Positions 41,271-49,987 are shown, counted from the first letter of the stretch. The stretch is DNA of 64,000 nucleotides from SZUA-309 sp965233675 (GCA_965233675.1 OZ247498.1:1984001-2048000), one strand, 5' to 3'. The notes: generated from the sequence alone by a model not told the origin. Program-made: numbers and translations.

Positions 41271-42500
41271 TTACGACGCCATCAGCGTCGGTGGAAACCA
41301 ATCGCAGTCAACGACCGCCGGAAGTCCTTCGTAAACCCGCAGGCCAAGCATGTACGGGCCGGATGGTACTGGCAGCCAGTTGGCTGTTTCGGTCGGGCGC
41401 TCAGCGCTCAGCACCAGTGTCAGGCTGCCGTCCTCCGCGTAGTTGAGATCCGGGGTTCGGTCGCTGATGGACCAGCGGTCAATCTCATTGTCCACGAGAT
41501 AGAGATCCATCCCGTAGGCGGTCAGAGACCAGAAGGCGCTACACGGGGGCATCGCATCAGGTGCAAATCGCAACTGCAGGGATCGCCTGCCGTCCAGCTT
41601 CCGGCGGTCGGCGGTGTGGACCGCAATGTAGCTCCGGTTTTCAATGGCGTAGTGGCCGCCGAGACCGAATCTGGCACCTGTTGCCCGCTTCAGGATGTTG
41701 TTACCCGGGCCGCCCGCCGCCCGGCCGGTGCTCCAGCCGTTCTCGATCACCGTACCTTTGGCATTGCCCTGACTGATGAGCCTGTCTGCTTCGCCAATCC
41801 CTTCCAGCAGGGTTGCTTCAGAAAAGCCTGAGGGATCATCAATGATGGCCTTGGCCGCATCCGATAACTGTGGATGCCACGAGGCAGGAGGGTCTATTTC
41901 CATATAGCGGCGGATCTCATCGAAAATGGCCACACCACTGCGCGCAATGTCCGGCGCACGGCCGACACGCTCCGTTCGGCTGGACGGATGCGAAGGTGGA
42001 GCCGTCACGGTGATCGAACGTTGCAGTTGCCGGGCAATCCCGATATCGGCAGGTGATTCCACCAGCACCCTGATAATGACCCAGGCCGTGGGTGTGCCAA
42101 CAGTAACCGTGCTGCTGTCATCGTCGCCGGGGGGGCTGGATGGATCAAAGGTGACCCGCACCTGAGTGCCATTGGTGCCGTGATGGCGCCGGGCGATATA
42201 GGTCACGTGGGTATAGCCATCTGCAATCATGACGTTCCAGTAGCGGTCAGGCTTGTCCATGGCCGGCACATCTATGATCAGGTCCCCGTGACGAAGGTCG
42301 TACCAGCCCGACGAGTAGAGTGTGTCGTTGTTCGGCGCAACGATCGCCTTGTCGCTCGGAGTCGAAAGATCATCCAGATGATTGAGCGTTCCCGGATCAT
42401 TGCGGGAACACAGCAACAACCGGGTGCGATGTACGGATGCCAGCGGGAAGCCCCAGACAAACGCCTCGGCTGCTGGAGATAGCGCTTCCATTCCTGCCAC
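41271..42500 (-). CDS. DUF1254/DUF1214 domain-containing protein
   Basis: 409 residues: N-terminal DUF1254-like part (AFVWGFPLASVHRTRLLLCSRNDPGTLNHLDDLSTPSDKAIVAPNNDTLYSSGWYDLRHGDLIIDVP, YWNVMIADGYTHVTYIARR) and C-terminal DUF1214-like part (FGLGGHYAIENRSYIAVHTADRRKLDGRRSLQLRF, MPPCSAFWSLTAYGMDLYLVDNEIDRWSISDRTPDL). The biochemical role of these beta-rich domains is not established. No signal peptide is visible. Start is GTG at 42500 or ATG at 42491. It follows the amidohydrolase mini-gene by 6 bases and precedes the oxygenase by 20 bases, so the three are one operon. Confidence 0.85.
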   Translation of the reverse strand: MAGMEALSPAAEAFVWGFPLASVHRTRLLLCSRNDPGTLNHLDDLSTPSDKAIVAPNNDTLYSSGWYDLRHGDLIIDVPAMDKPDRYWNVMIADGYTHVTYIARRHHGTNGTQVRVTFDPSSPPGDDDSSTVTVGTPTAWVIIRVLVESPADIGIARQLQRSITVTAPPSHPSSRTERVGRAPDIARSGVAIFDEIRRYMEIDPPASWHPQLSDAAKAIIDDPSGFSEATLLEGIGEADRLISQGNAKGTVIENGWSTGRAAGGPGNNILKRATGARFGLGGHYAIENRSYIAVHTADRRKLDGRRSLQLRFAPDAMPPCSAFWSLTAYGMDLYLVDNEIDRWSISDRTPDLNYAEDGSLTLVLSAERPTETANWLPVPSGPYMLGLRVYEGLPAVVDCDWFPPTLMAS

Positions 42501-42506
42501 GACGAC

Positions 42507-42743
42507 TCAGGGCGCGCTCATCAGATTCAGCATGTTGCCGTGATAGAACTTGTCCATCGTTGCCTGATCGCAGTTGGGCATGTTCTGCTCAAACCTACAG
42601 ATGGGATCGCGGATCTCCTCAGGATGTGGATAGGCAGAGGCGAAACACAGCATGCCCGGGTCCACGTTCTCGATGATCCAGCCGACAGGCTCATCCGGAA
42701 ACGGAGAAACCTCGATGTGGCGCTTGGCTGTAGCGTAGGTCAT
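42507..42743 (-). CDS. Amidohydrolase C-terminal mini-protein
   Basis: A 78-residue reading frame that matches only the end of amidohydrolase 2 proteins: VSPFPDEPVGWIIENVDPGMLCFASAYPHPEEIRDPICRFEQNMPNCDQATMDKFYHGNMLNLM. The YPHPE segment corresponds to DYPHPEG of the neighbour at 38779, but the catalytic Asp is replaced by Ala (SAYPHP). Nothing upstream carries the missing N-terminal 300 residues, yet it has a good GAGGAG ribosome binding site and heads the operon. It is either a deletion remnant that kept a start or a small accessory protein. Confidence 0.65.
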   Translation of the reverse strand: MTYATAKRHIEVSPFPDEPVGWIIENVDPGMLCFASAYPHPEEIRDPICRFEQNMPNCDQATMDKFYHGNMLNLMSAP

Positions 42744-42788
42744 AGTCCTCTCTCCTCTCAGACCCTCTACCCTCTACTTGAGCCATTC

Positions 42789-42809
42789 TAAAATAACGCC
42801 TCTATTTAA
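42789..42809. promoter_or_regulatory. Candidate TetR operator 2 (7-7-7 inverted repeat)
   Basis: TAAAATA at 42789 and TATTTAA at 42803 form a near-perfect inverted repeat with a 7-base spacer in the 96-base divergent gap between the mini-gene and tetR. Same architecture as 39976-39996, so the divergent TetR probably controls itself and the operon. Confidence 0.5.
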
Positions 42810-42839
42810 GAGCGTCAATAATAAACGCATAATACCAGT

Positions 42840-43433
42840 ATGACTGCATCCAGAACCCGAACGCGCCTTTCTCCGCACGCCAGACGCACCCAACTCCTGG
42901 ACACCGCCAAGGAGATGCTGGCGGCCAATGGTCTACAGGCCTTCACCATTGAGGGACTGGCCAGAGAAGCCCGTGTTTCCGCCCCGCTGGTATACAACTA
43001 TTTCGACGGCAGACCCCAATTGCTCCAGGAACTCCTCATTCGCGAATACCATCAGTTCGTGGCAGAGACCAGTGAAGCCTTAAGTGAGGCGAAAGACTTT
43101 GAGGATATCGTCCGAATCTCCGTCACCAGCAACTTCGACCATCACGCCCCGGGCAGGATCCTGCCACTGCTGCAATCTCAGCCGGAAATCGCTTCCTCAA
43201 TTAAAACGGAACAGCAACGGGTCAGTCGCAGGAACGCCAAATTCCTGGTGCAGTCTGCGGCGGATCAATATCAGCTGAGTATAAAAGAAGCCCAGCTCGT
43301 GGTGAGCATGTCATCCGGGGCATCGATCACCGCCGCTGAACTGGCTGCCAATGCCAAACTCGATCGCGAAGAAACCATCGAGCTGGCGGTGAACTACATC
43401 CTTGCAGGAATCGAACGCATAGGTGGCTCGTAG
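42840..43433 (+). CDS. TetR-family transcriptional regulator
   Basis: 197 residues. The N-terminal helix-turn-helix domain is clear: RRTQLLDTAKEMLAANGLQAFTIEGLAREARVSAPLVYNYFDGRPQLLQELL (residues 15-67), followed by a helical ligand-binding domain. There is no obvious ribosome binding site before the ATG and an AATAC-like -10 lies very close, so the mRNA may be nearly leaderless. It is divergent from the amidohydrolase/DUF1254/oxygenase operon and followed by an MFS transporter, a common arrangement for ligand-controlled catabolic or efflux genes. Confidence 0.9.
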   Translation: MTASRTRTRLSPHARRTQLLDTAKEMLAANGLQAFTIEGLAREARVSAPLVYNYFDGRPQLLQELLIREYHQFVAETSEALSEAKDFEDIVRISVTSNFDHHAPGRILPLLQSQPEIASSIKTEQQRVSRRNAKFLVQSAADQYQLSIKEAQLVVSMSSGASITAAELAANAKLDREETIELAVNYILAGIERIGGS

Positions 43434-43520
43434 GTAAACCGCTGGTGACACAAGCCTGCCCCGTTGTAAGGGAATCGAATAGATGAGTCTGGCGATCGTA
43501 TTGCCTCCGCAGCCCATTCC

Positions 43521-44972
43521 ATGACAGCAGCAACCGCCCCCAAACAGCATGGAACAGCAGATCAGATTAGCGGGTTCGGTACTTACCGTTACCGAACCTA
43601 TGTGCTCTCAGCGCTCACTCTTATCTATGTATTGAACTTTGTCGATCGCGGCCTGCTTGCCGTAGTTGGTCCCGAACTTGTGCCCGAGCTGGGCCTATCC
43701 GACACCCAGTTCGGTCTTCTCACCGGGTTCGGTTTCGCCCTTCTATACACCATTGTGGGCATACCCCTGGCCCGATATGCAGATAGGGCTCACCGCGTGT
43801 GGATTATGACCGTCTGCGTTGCCCTGTGGTCTCTCATGACGATGCTATGCGGCCTTGCAACCGAGATCACCATCGGCTCCCTCACAATTGGTGCGTTCTG
43901 GGTGTTGCTGATGTGTCGCGTCGGTGTAGGTATCGGCGAGGCCGGTTGCACACCACCGGCCAACTCCTTGATTGCGGACTACTTTGCACCGCGCGACAGA
44001 TCTCAGGCGCTTGGTGTGTATTCCATGGGTGTCACGCTCGGTGGGATGTTTGCCAATCTGATCGGTGGCTGGGTGACAGATGCGTTCGACTGGCGAACAG
44101 CGTTTATTGTCGTTGGCTTGCCAGGCATGTTGATTGCGCTGATTTTCAAACTGACGGTGAAAGAGCCGCCTCGCGGCTTTACAGATCTGAAGGGAACAAA
44201 ATCAGACGAGCCGATTGCGTTACGCGACGCGATGCGCGAACTGGCAACCAAGCCCGCCTTCTGGCTGATGACGGCCGGCGCCACAATCGCAGCTTTCTGC
44301 GGTTACGGAATCTCCTCGTTTCAGTCCATCTTCCTGGTTCGCGCTCATGGAATCACAACCGGTGAAGCGGCCATCTGGATCAACACCCCAGTGGCGTTGT
44401 CAGCTGCCATAGGCACGTTTGCTACCGGGTGGCTTGCAACCAGACTGTACAAAACGCATCCAGGGGCCATTGCCTGGGTGCCGGCTGCGGGATTGGCGTT
44501 GTCAATCCCATTCTATGTGTTCGCCTTCACGACCCAGAGTCTGGTTTTTGCCGCCATCGGCTTGATCATCGGCGGATTCGTAAAGTACGGATATATCACT
44601 GCTCAGTACACGATCGGTCAGGGGGTCGTGAGTATGCGTGTGCGTGCGATGGCAACAGCCGTGCTACTGTTTATCGCCAATCTGATTGGCTACGGCTTCG
44701 GCCCTCTGTTCATTGGTTTTACCTCAGACATTTTCTTCGTCGGCGGCGCAACTGAATTCGGAGTTACCGCAGAGCAACTGGCTCGAAACGAATGCCATCC
44801 GCGCGTTATCGGAGAACTAAACGAAAATCTGCAGAGCGTCTGCGGTGCTGTCTACGCCCAGAGTTTGCAGACAGCGATGGTCATCATGGCGATCTTGTAC
44901 GCTGCCAGTTCACTATTCTTCCTGCTGACCTGGCGTCGACTGGACAAAGATATGGTGGACAGGAATCCGTAG
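43521..44972 (+). CDS. MFS transporter, spinster-like
   Basis: 483-residue major facilitator protein with about 12 membrane segments. LTLIYVLNFVDRGLLAVVGPELVPELGLSDTQFGLLTGFGFALLYTIVGIPLARYADRAHRVW contains the first helices and the loop 2-3 motif (D-R-AHR). GVGEAGCTPPANSLIADYFAPRDRSQALGVYSMG is typical of the spinster-like subgroup annotated in hydrocarbon and steroid degraders. It likely moves the substrate or product of the adjacent operon across the inner membrane; the direction and substrate are unknown. It starts 87 bases after tetR, probably co-transcribed. Confidence 0.88.
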   Translation: MTAATAPKQHGTADQISGFGTYRYRTYVLSALTLIYVLNFVDRGLLAVVGPELVPELGLSDTQFGLLTGFGFALLYTIVGIPLARYADRAHRVWIMTVCVALWSLMTMLCGLATEITIGSLTIGAFWVLLMCRVGVGIGEAGCTPPANSLIADYFAPRDRSQALGVYSMGVTLGGMFANLIGGWVTDAFDWRTAFIVVGLPGMLIALIFKLTVKEPPRGFTDLKGTKSDEPIALRDAMRELATKPAFWLMTAGATIAAFCGYGISSFQSIFLVRAHGITTGEAAIWINTPVALSAAIGTFATGWLATRLYKTHPGAIAWVPAAGLALSIPFYVFAFTTQSLVFAAIGLIIGGFVKYGYITAQYTIGQGVVSMRVRAMATAVLLFIANLIGYGFGPLFIGFTSDIFFVGGATEFGVTAEQLARNECHPRVIGELNENLQSVCGAVYAQSLQTAMVIMAILYAASSLFFLLTWRRLDKDMVDRNP

Positions 44973-45030
44973 CCTCCCCTGCTCCTCCGGCCATGGTTCT
45001 GGCACTGCACACGTTGGCGATCACGGCAGC

Positions 45031-45255
45031 CCATCTGGTTTCAGCGAGACTTGTGGACCCTCGAATATCGGCGAACAGAAGTTTCATCATCAGCTTTAAA
45101 GGCCACTTGAGTGGTCCGCTGAACGGGGCATAGCAGAGTGCACATCGAGGTGGAGATGGCAGGCGCCTGAACATCGCCTGTCCGAACTTGATCAGATACT
45201 CATCACCATTGAGGAAGCGCGCCCAGAGCGTGTTGACTTGCGGTTCGTCATCCAT
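45031..45255 (-). pseudogene. Adenylate/guanylate-cyclase-like protein remnant
   Basis: A minus-strand frame with the N-terminal segment of a cyclase-domain protein (LWARFLNGDEYLIKFGQAMFRRLPSPPRCALCYAPFSGP) joined directly to LLFADIRGSTSLAE, the start of the class III cyclase catalytic domain. About 35 residues normally between them, and all downstream catalytic sequence, are missing. The rest of the gap 44973-45578 holds no recognisable gene; a possible -10 (TATAGT, 45538-45543) may serve the next gene. Confidence 0.7.
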
Positions 45256-45578
45256 CGCTTTTCTCCCTGGCTTCAGAATGCTGAGATCACGAGATCAAGT
45301 TGCGATCCGGATGTCGAATAGTATCCGGATTCAGAGGAAGACTGCTGCATCCGTACGATCCGGCTACTGCTGGGCAAAGCTCAGATGATCCATGTTGCGC
45401 CTCCTCTAGTGGAACGGAAGGCTGCCCGAAATCTCAAACGGCCAAACGACCGGAGTGGAAAGAAAAGCCACAGATCGTCGGCCCAGGTTGCACTTGTGCT
45501 TGTGGCATCTGATGGTCAAAACGCCCGGAGTCCTGTGTATAGTCAGTTCTCGCGGATTACGTCAAGCGGTGCATAAAA

Positions 45579-47969
45579 ATGACCGGCCGCACAATGATCG
45601 TGTCGCCGTATGAAGAGCTCAAACAGCACAGGAATGCTGTGATCGAGACACTTCAGCGCATTGGTTCCAACACGATAGCCATGGAACTGTTCGGTGCCAC
45701 GGCCGAGCGTCCCATTGATGTTTGCTTGCAGAACGTTGTAGATGCGGACAACATCATTGTCGTGCTAGGCCATAGCTATGGGTTCATACCCCCCCGCGAC
45801 GCGCAAGATCTTCGTATGGGGGACGGCGAAAGAAGCATCACACACCTTGAAATCGATGAAGCAATACGGTTGAACAAACCACTTTTTGCTTTCTTCCTGC
45901 GCGAAACAGACACACCAGATGATCACGTCATTCTCGGTTCTATAAAAAACGCTGATACTACTACTGCGGGAGCCGAGCCCCACTCGAGCAGAAAAAAGCT
46001 GGCAGCGTTGAAGAAGCAGCTTCAGGACACCGTTACCTGCGACTGGTTCACAAGCGCCGATGATTTGGCAGGTAGAGTTGCCACGGCACTTTTCAACCGT
46101 CTCTACTACGAACGAGCACAACCGGAATTCAGCGCATCTCATTCATATCGAATCGCGCACACGCTTCCGCGGCCGCAACCGTTCATCGGCCGTGCCGAAG
46201 AACGAGGTCAGATTGACGACTGGCATGGTCAAACAGATTTGTCCACACCTATCGTCGAGATCATCGCCGCTGGTGGGTTTGGCAAGTCATCGCTCGTCGG
46301 TAACTGGTTACATGAGAACGATCGTCTACTAAGAGAGTCGCCAGGCAGCAAGCTTGTGTGGTCTTTCTATGCACAACCAGATCCGGAGATCTTTCTCCGT
46401 GCCTGTGCAGATCTTTTCCTGGGTAAGACTGAAGCGGACGCGGCATGGAGACTGAACGCGATCAAGCGCCACCTGGGCAACGGCGAACCTCACTTCCTGT
46501 TTCTCGATGGATTAGATGCGATGTATGTCTCGGATCATCGCGCGCGAGCCCTTGGTGAAGTTGAGCACAAAGAGATTTCTGAGCTGCTTTGTTCGATCCT
46601 GGAGGGACTCGGAGGTACACGTACGCTGCTGACCTCTAGACATCCAGTGCAGTTCGGCGATCGTCTGGTTCCGGAGCGTTTACTTACCATCCGACTCGCT
46701 CCATTTTCCGCTTCAGAGCAGATCGACTTTCTGAAGGGTCATAACTCGCCACTTGTCCGGGAAAACATGTCCATACTCGAGGAGATTGGTGGACACCCGC
46801 TATCGCTAAGCGTCCTGGCATCGCTGTCCGAAATCACTCGGGACCTATCTTTATCCCTGTCGGACATTGACGAAGGCAATCTAAGCGAACCCGAGGCCGC
46901 AAAGCTCTCTAGGATACTTCATACGTACGCTTTGGAGCTGACCGAAGAAGAGAGAAACCTTCTGTCACTTATCGCTTCATTTCCGAGCTTTTTCCCAATC
47001 TGGAGGAACCGCGACTCTGCTTATGAACAGAATCATCTACGTGGCATCACTAGCGCAGTAGAAATTGACCCAGAGGTCGAGCGGAAATTCCAGCTCGCGG
47101 CGCGTTCATTGGAGCTGAGGGGGCTCGTATATCGAACGGAGGTCGGGGACGCCAGTTGCGTGACCGCTCACCCGTTTTTACGCCAGTACTTTCGCCCACT
47201 TTTAGGGATGACTCAACAACAGGTTGATGAGTATCTGCGACAAAGGGCGGACATGAGTCTGATTCTGAAGTCTCGGCAAGGTCACAGAGGCAACGATTTT
47301 CTTCTTGAGCAGCTTAGCCTTCCAGAAGAGCCCTGGGTCGCACCTTACACCGCTTGGTGGTTAAACCTCGAGAACGCGGACATGATCTCGCTGGCAATCC
47401 AAGCCCTGGGCGCAAAAGACGGCTCTGTAGTCATGGATATCGGCTTTGGAGGAGCCGTCAGCTTCAGTCTGATTCCAAGGGCGATACCCAAAGCTAAAGT
47501 GATCAGGATAGAAGCTTCGCATGCAATGATCGACTGCGCCAGTCAGACATTTCGAGCGCAACTCTCGAGCGGTGACATTTCAATAATCCGCTGTGTCGTG
47601 GGCGAGGAGCGTCTCGACGTTCGTAGCAACAGTGTCGACAATGTTGTTTGCGTTAACACCGTTTACTTTGTTACTGATCCAGTAAATGTGTTCCGCGCAG
47701 CCCTGCGCATCCTCAAACCGGGAGGAAAATTTGTCCTGGCTAATGAACCCGCGGGGATGCTGGAGACTTTCGGATTCGACCAAGCCGGATTTTTCGTGGA
47801 AGGTGAAGCGCAATCTGTGGCGTGGCTAGCAGAAGCTGGCTTCAAGAACATTCAGGTCCTGACGCCCAGCTCCCGAGGGGCAAAGGTTGATCTAATCATA
47901 GGAGGGAAGATTGGGGGGCGCTGGTCGAATGCCATGTTCGAAAACTGGCGCACGAGCCGTTCGAGATAA
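45579..47969 (+). CDS. DUF4062 - STAND NTPase - SAM methyltransferase fusion protein
   Basis: A 796-residue three-part protein. Residues 5-110 match DUF4062 (IVSPYEELKQHRNAVIETLQRIG, MELFGA, VVDADNIIVVLGHSYGF, LNKPLFAFFLRE), a TIR-like domain. Residues 200-430 form a STAND/NB-ARC-like P-loop NTPase: FIGRAEE, Walker A AAGGFGKSS (first Gly replaced by Ala), Walker B HFLFLDGLD near 305-313, TSRHP near 352, and GGHPLSLSVLA near 404. A winged-helix-like part follows to about 545. Residues 595-796 are a class I methyltransferase: VMDIGFGGAV (motif I), IRIEAS with the ribose-binding acid, DNVVCVNTVYFVTD, and LKPGGKFVLANEP. No membrane segment or signal peptide. It stands alone on its strand amid gene debris. 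STAND NTPases usually sense a ligand and switch on an effector; the domain order suggests a stress or antiphage sensor, but this is inference. Confidence 0.8.
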   Translation: MTGRTMIVSPYEELKQHRNAVIETLQRIGSNTIAMELFGATAERPIDVCLQNVVDADNIIVVLGHSYGFIPPRDAQDLRMGDGERSITHLEIDEAIRLNKPLFAFFLRETDTPDDHVILGSIKNADTTTAGAEPHSSRKKLAALKKQLQDTVTCDWFTSADDLAGRVATALFNRLYYERAQPEFSASHSYRIAHTLPRPQPFIGRAEERGQIDDWHGQTDLSTPIVEIIAAGGFGKSSLVGNWLHENDRLLRESPGSKLVWSFYAQPDPEIFLRACADLFLGKTEADAAWRLNAIKRHLGNGEPHFLFLDGLDAMYVSDHRARALGEVEHKEISELLCSILEGLGGTRTLLTSRHPVQFGDRLVPERLLTIRLAPFSASEQIDFLKGHNSPLVRENMSILEEIGGHPLSLSVLASLSEITRDLSLSLSDIDEGNLSEPEAAKLSRILHTYALELTEEERNLLSLIASFPSFFPIWRNRDSAYEQNHLRGITSAVEIDPEVERKFQLAARSLELRGLVYRTEVGDASCVTAHPFLRQYFRPLLGMTQQQVDEYLRQRADMSLILKSRQGHRGNDFLLEQLSLPEEPWVAPYTAWWLNLENADMISLAIQALGAKDGSVVMDIGFGGAVSFSLIPRAIPKAKVIRIEASHAMIDCASQTFRAQLSSGDISIIRCVVGEERLDVRSNSVDNVVCVNTVYFVTDPVNVFRAALRILKPGGKFVLANEPAGMLETFGFDQAGFFVEGEAQSVAWLAEAGFKNIQVLTPSSRGAKVDLIIGGKIGGRWSNAMFENWRTSRSR

Positions 47970-48118
47970 TTCGGCTCTCTGCCTGTTCGGGCTTTAATCA
48001 GTAACCTAGAACCGAGCTCGGCAATGACCTTTCTCAGACGTTCGCAGGTCTCGGAATCAGAGACATCGTAAAAAAGTGGGGAAGACTGTGAACATTTGGG
48101 TAATAGCCACTGCATCTC

Positions 48119-48544
48119 TCAGATAGCCTGGCGGATACGCTCTGCATCCGAGTCAAGTTGTGCTCGATCAGCGATCGCTGCCGCATGCAGTTTCAGCTCG
48201 ATGCCCGGGAAGCGGGGCATGATGTGGAAGTGCAGATGAAAGACCGTCTGGCCGGCTTCAGCGCCGCTTAACTGCGCGATCATGATGCCCGGAGCGGCGA
48301 ACGCCTGCTTGACCGCCTTCGCCACGATCTGGGTGGTGCGAATGGTTCCGGCAAGAGCCTCAGGTGATATGTCCATCAGATCCACGCAGGGTTCTCGGGG
48401 GATCACCAGCGTATGCCCCTCCACCTGAGGCATGAGATCCATGAACGCGATTGAGTGATCGTCTTCATAGACGATTGAAGCGGGGACCTCGCCGCGGAGG
48501 ATCATTGCGAACGGATTGTGGGGATCGTAGCTCACAGCCTTCAT
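48119..48544 (-). CDS. HIT-family nucleotide-binding hydrolase
   Basis: 141-residue histidine-triad protein. PFAMILRGEVPASIVYEDDHSIAFMDLMPQVEGHTLVIPREPCVDLMD is the N-terminal core and the triad H-x-H-x-H is visible as FHLHFHIMPRF near residue 105. Family members hydrolyse adenosine phosphoramidates or transfer nucleotides. The frame extends 63 codons upstream to 48733, but AGGGAGAG before the ATG at 48544 fixes the start. It is divergent from the LLM gene at 48675. Confidence 0.9.
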   Translation of the reverse strand: MKAVSYDPHNPFAMILRGEVPASIVYEDDHSIAFMDLMPQVEGHTLVIPREPCVDLMDISPEALAGTIRTTQIVAKAVKQAFAAPGIMIAQLSGAEAGQTVFHLHFHIMPRFPGIELKLHAAAIADRAQLDSDAERIRQAI

Positions 48545-48674
48545 GGCTCTCCCTGACAGTTCTCTGCAGTTATTGTGGCATACCTTTTCAGATTGATAGC
48601 CACTATCAGAAGCCACGTGTGTTTCGCTGGTATGACTGATAGCGTTACGGCAACGAGAACTGCGAGGTACGCAA

Positions 48675-49679
48675 ATGAAGCTCGGACTTGGCATAGGTCC
48701 CATGGGCCCACCCGGCGGCGAGAACATCATCAAGCTCGCGAAGGAAGCCGAGAACCTCGGCTATGACACCCTGTGGTGTCCCGAGATCTACGGGATGGAC
48801 TGCTTTACCCCACTTGCGTGGGTGGGCGCGCACACATCCAGAATCAACCTTGGCACCTCCATCATGCAGATATCGGCGCGTACGCCCGCGAGTGCCGCGA
48901 TGCACGCCGTTGCTATCGACTACCTCTCGAACGGTCGACTCATCCTCGGCATCGGCGTCTCGGGACCTCAGGTGGTTGAAGGCTGGTACGGCCAGCCTTA
49001 TCCCAAGCCGCTGGCACGCACACGGGAATGGATGCAGATATTCCGTAAGATCGTGGCCCGCGAAGAACCGGTTTCTTTCGACGGCAAGCACTATCAGCTG
49101 CCGCTGGAAGGTGGCACCGGTCTCGGCAAGCCGCTCAAGCTGATGCAGCATCCGCTGCGCGACCACATCCCGGTTTACCTCGGTGCCGAGGGCCCGAAGA
49201 ACGTGGCACTGGCGGCGGAGCTCTGCGACGGCTGGATCCCGATGTTCCTTTCTCCATACCGCATGAACGAGCAGTACGCCGACGCGATGCGGATAAAGGG
49301 GCCGGAGTTCGAGATCGCAGCTGCGGTGCCTGTGGTCATAGACAGCGATGTTGACCGGGCTCGCGCTCAGATTAAGCAGAACGTCGGGTTCTACGTGGGC
49401 GGGATGGGCGCCAAAACCTTCAACGTGCACAAGGACCATGTCAGCCGCATGGGCTTTGCAGACGCAGCGCAGGAAATCCAGGATCTCTTCATGTCCGGTC
49501 AACGGGAGGCAGCCTTTGCCGCAGTGCCTGATCAGCTGGTGGATGAGATCGCGCTCTGTGGCCCCAGGGAACGCATTCGTGAACGCCTGCAGGGATGGAA
49601 GGACAGTCCGGTAACGCAACTCAATGTGGGTACTGCAAACATGGAGACACTGCGATTTTTCGCCGAAGAGCTGCTCTGA
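48675..49679 (+). CDS. LLM-class F420-dependent oxidoreductase-like protein
   Basis: 334 residues: MKLGLGIGPMGPPGGENIIKLAKEAENLGYDTLWCPEIYGMDCFTPLAWVGAHTSRINLGTSIMQISARTPASAAM near the N-terminus and NGRLILGIGVSGPQVVEGWYGQPYPKPLARTREWMQIFRK near 95-135. This is the pattern of the Rv3520c-type (TIGR03559) LLM group usually annotated as F420-dependent. GAGGTACGCAA precedes the ATG. It is the fourth LLM protein in the window, outside the left cluster; cofactor and substrate are not determined from sequence. Confidence 0.87.
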   Translation: MKLGLGIGPMGPPGGENIIKLAKEAENLGYDTLWCPEIYGMDCFTPLAWVGAHTSRINLGTSIMQISARTPASAAMHAVAIDYLSNGRLILGIGVSGPQVVEGWYGQPYPKPLARTREWMQIFRKIVAREEPVSFDGKHYQLPLEGGTGLGKPLKLMQHPLRDHIPVYLGAEGPKNVALAAELCDGWIPMFLSPYRMNEQYADAMRIKGPEFEIAAAVPVVIDSDVDRARAQIKQNVGFYVGGMGAKTFNVHKDHVSRMGFADAAQEIQDLFMSGQREAAFAAVPDQLVDEIALCGPRERIRERLQGWKDSPVTQLNVGTANMETLRFFAEELL

Positions 49680-49987
49680 ATCGACCGGCGCCGGCGCTTG
49701 CAGAAGGAACAGCACCTCGATGGGAGGAGAAAAAGCAAAGCCTGGGTATGCAGAGGATGGCTTCCAAACGCGTACTTTCTGTGGGCCTCAAGTTTGCCAC
49801 GAAAATGAATTGTTGGAATCCGCGCTGAAACCCGCAGTTTGTGCGGCTCTGCTGATCGGGTCTGGATGCTGGGGGGCCACAGCTAAGACATCAGCCAAAT
49901 CCAGAACCGCTTCAGAACGGCTCTCCAGGTACGCATACACACGCAGCTACTTTACGCTATCGCATTTATCACACGGAGAGATCTGAA
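49680..49987. other. Gene-free stretch
   Basis: About 308 bases between the LLM gene and the nitroreductase. No supported gene, hairpin terminator or repeat is seen, apart from the CGGAGAG ribosome binding site at its right end. Confidence 0.6.

Noticed and set aside
47852..48115. 87-codon frame between the STAND gene and the HIT gene
   Set aside because: It mostly lies opposite the methyltransferase end and has no recognisable motif.
48545..48733. N-terminal extension of the HIT protein
   Set aside because: It overlaps the divergent LLM gene and lies upstream of a strong ribosome binding site at the 48544 start.
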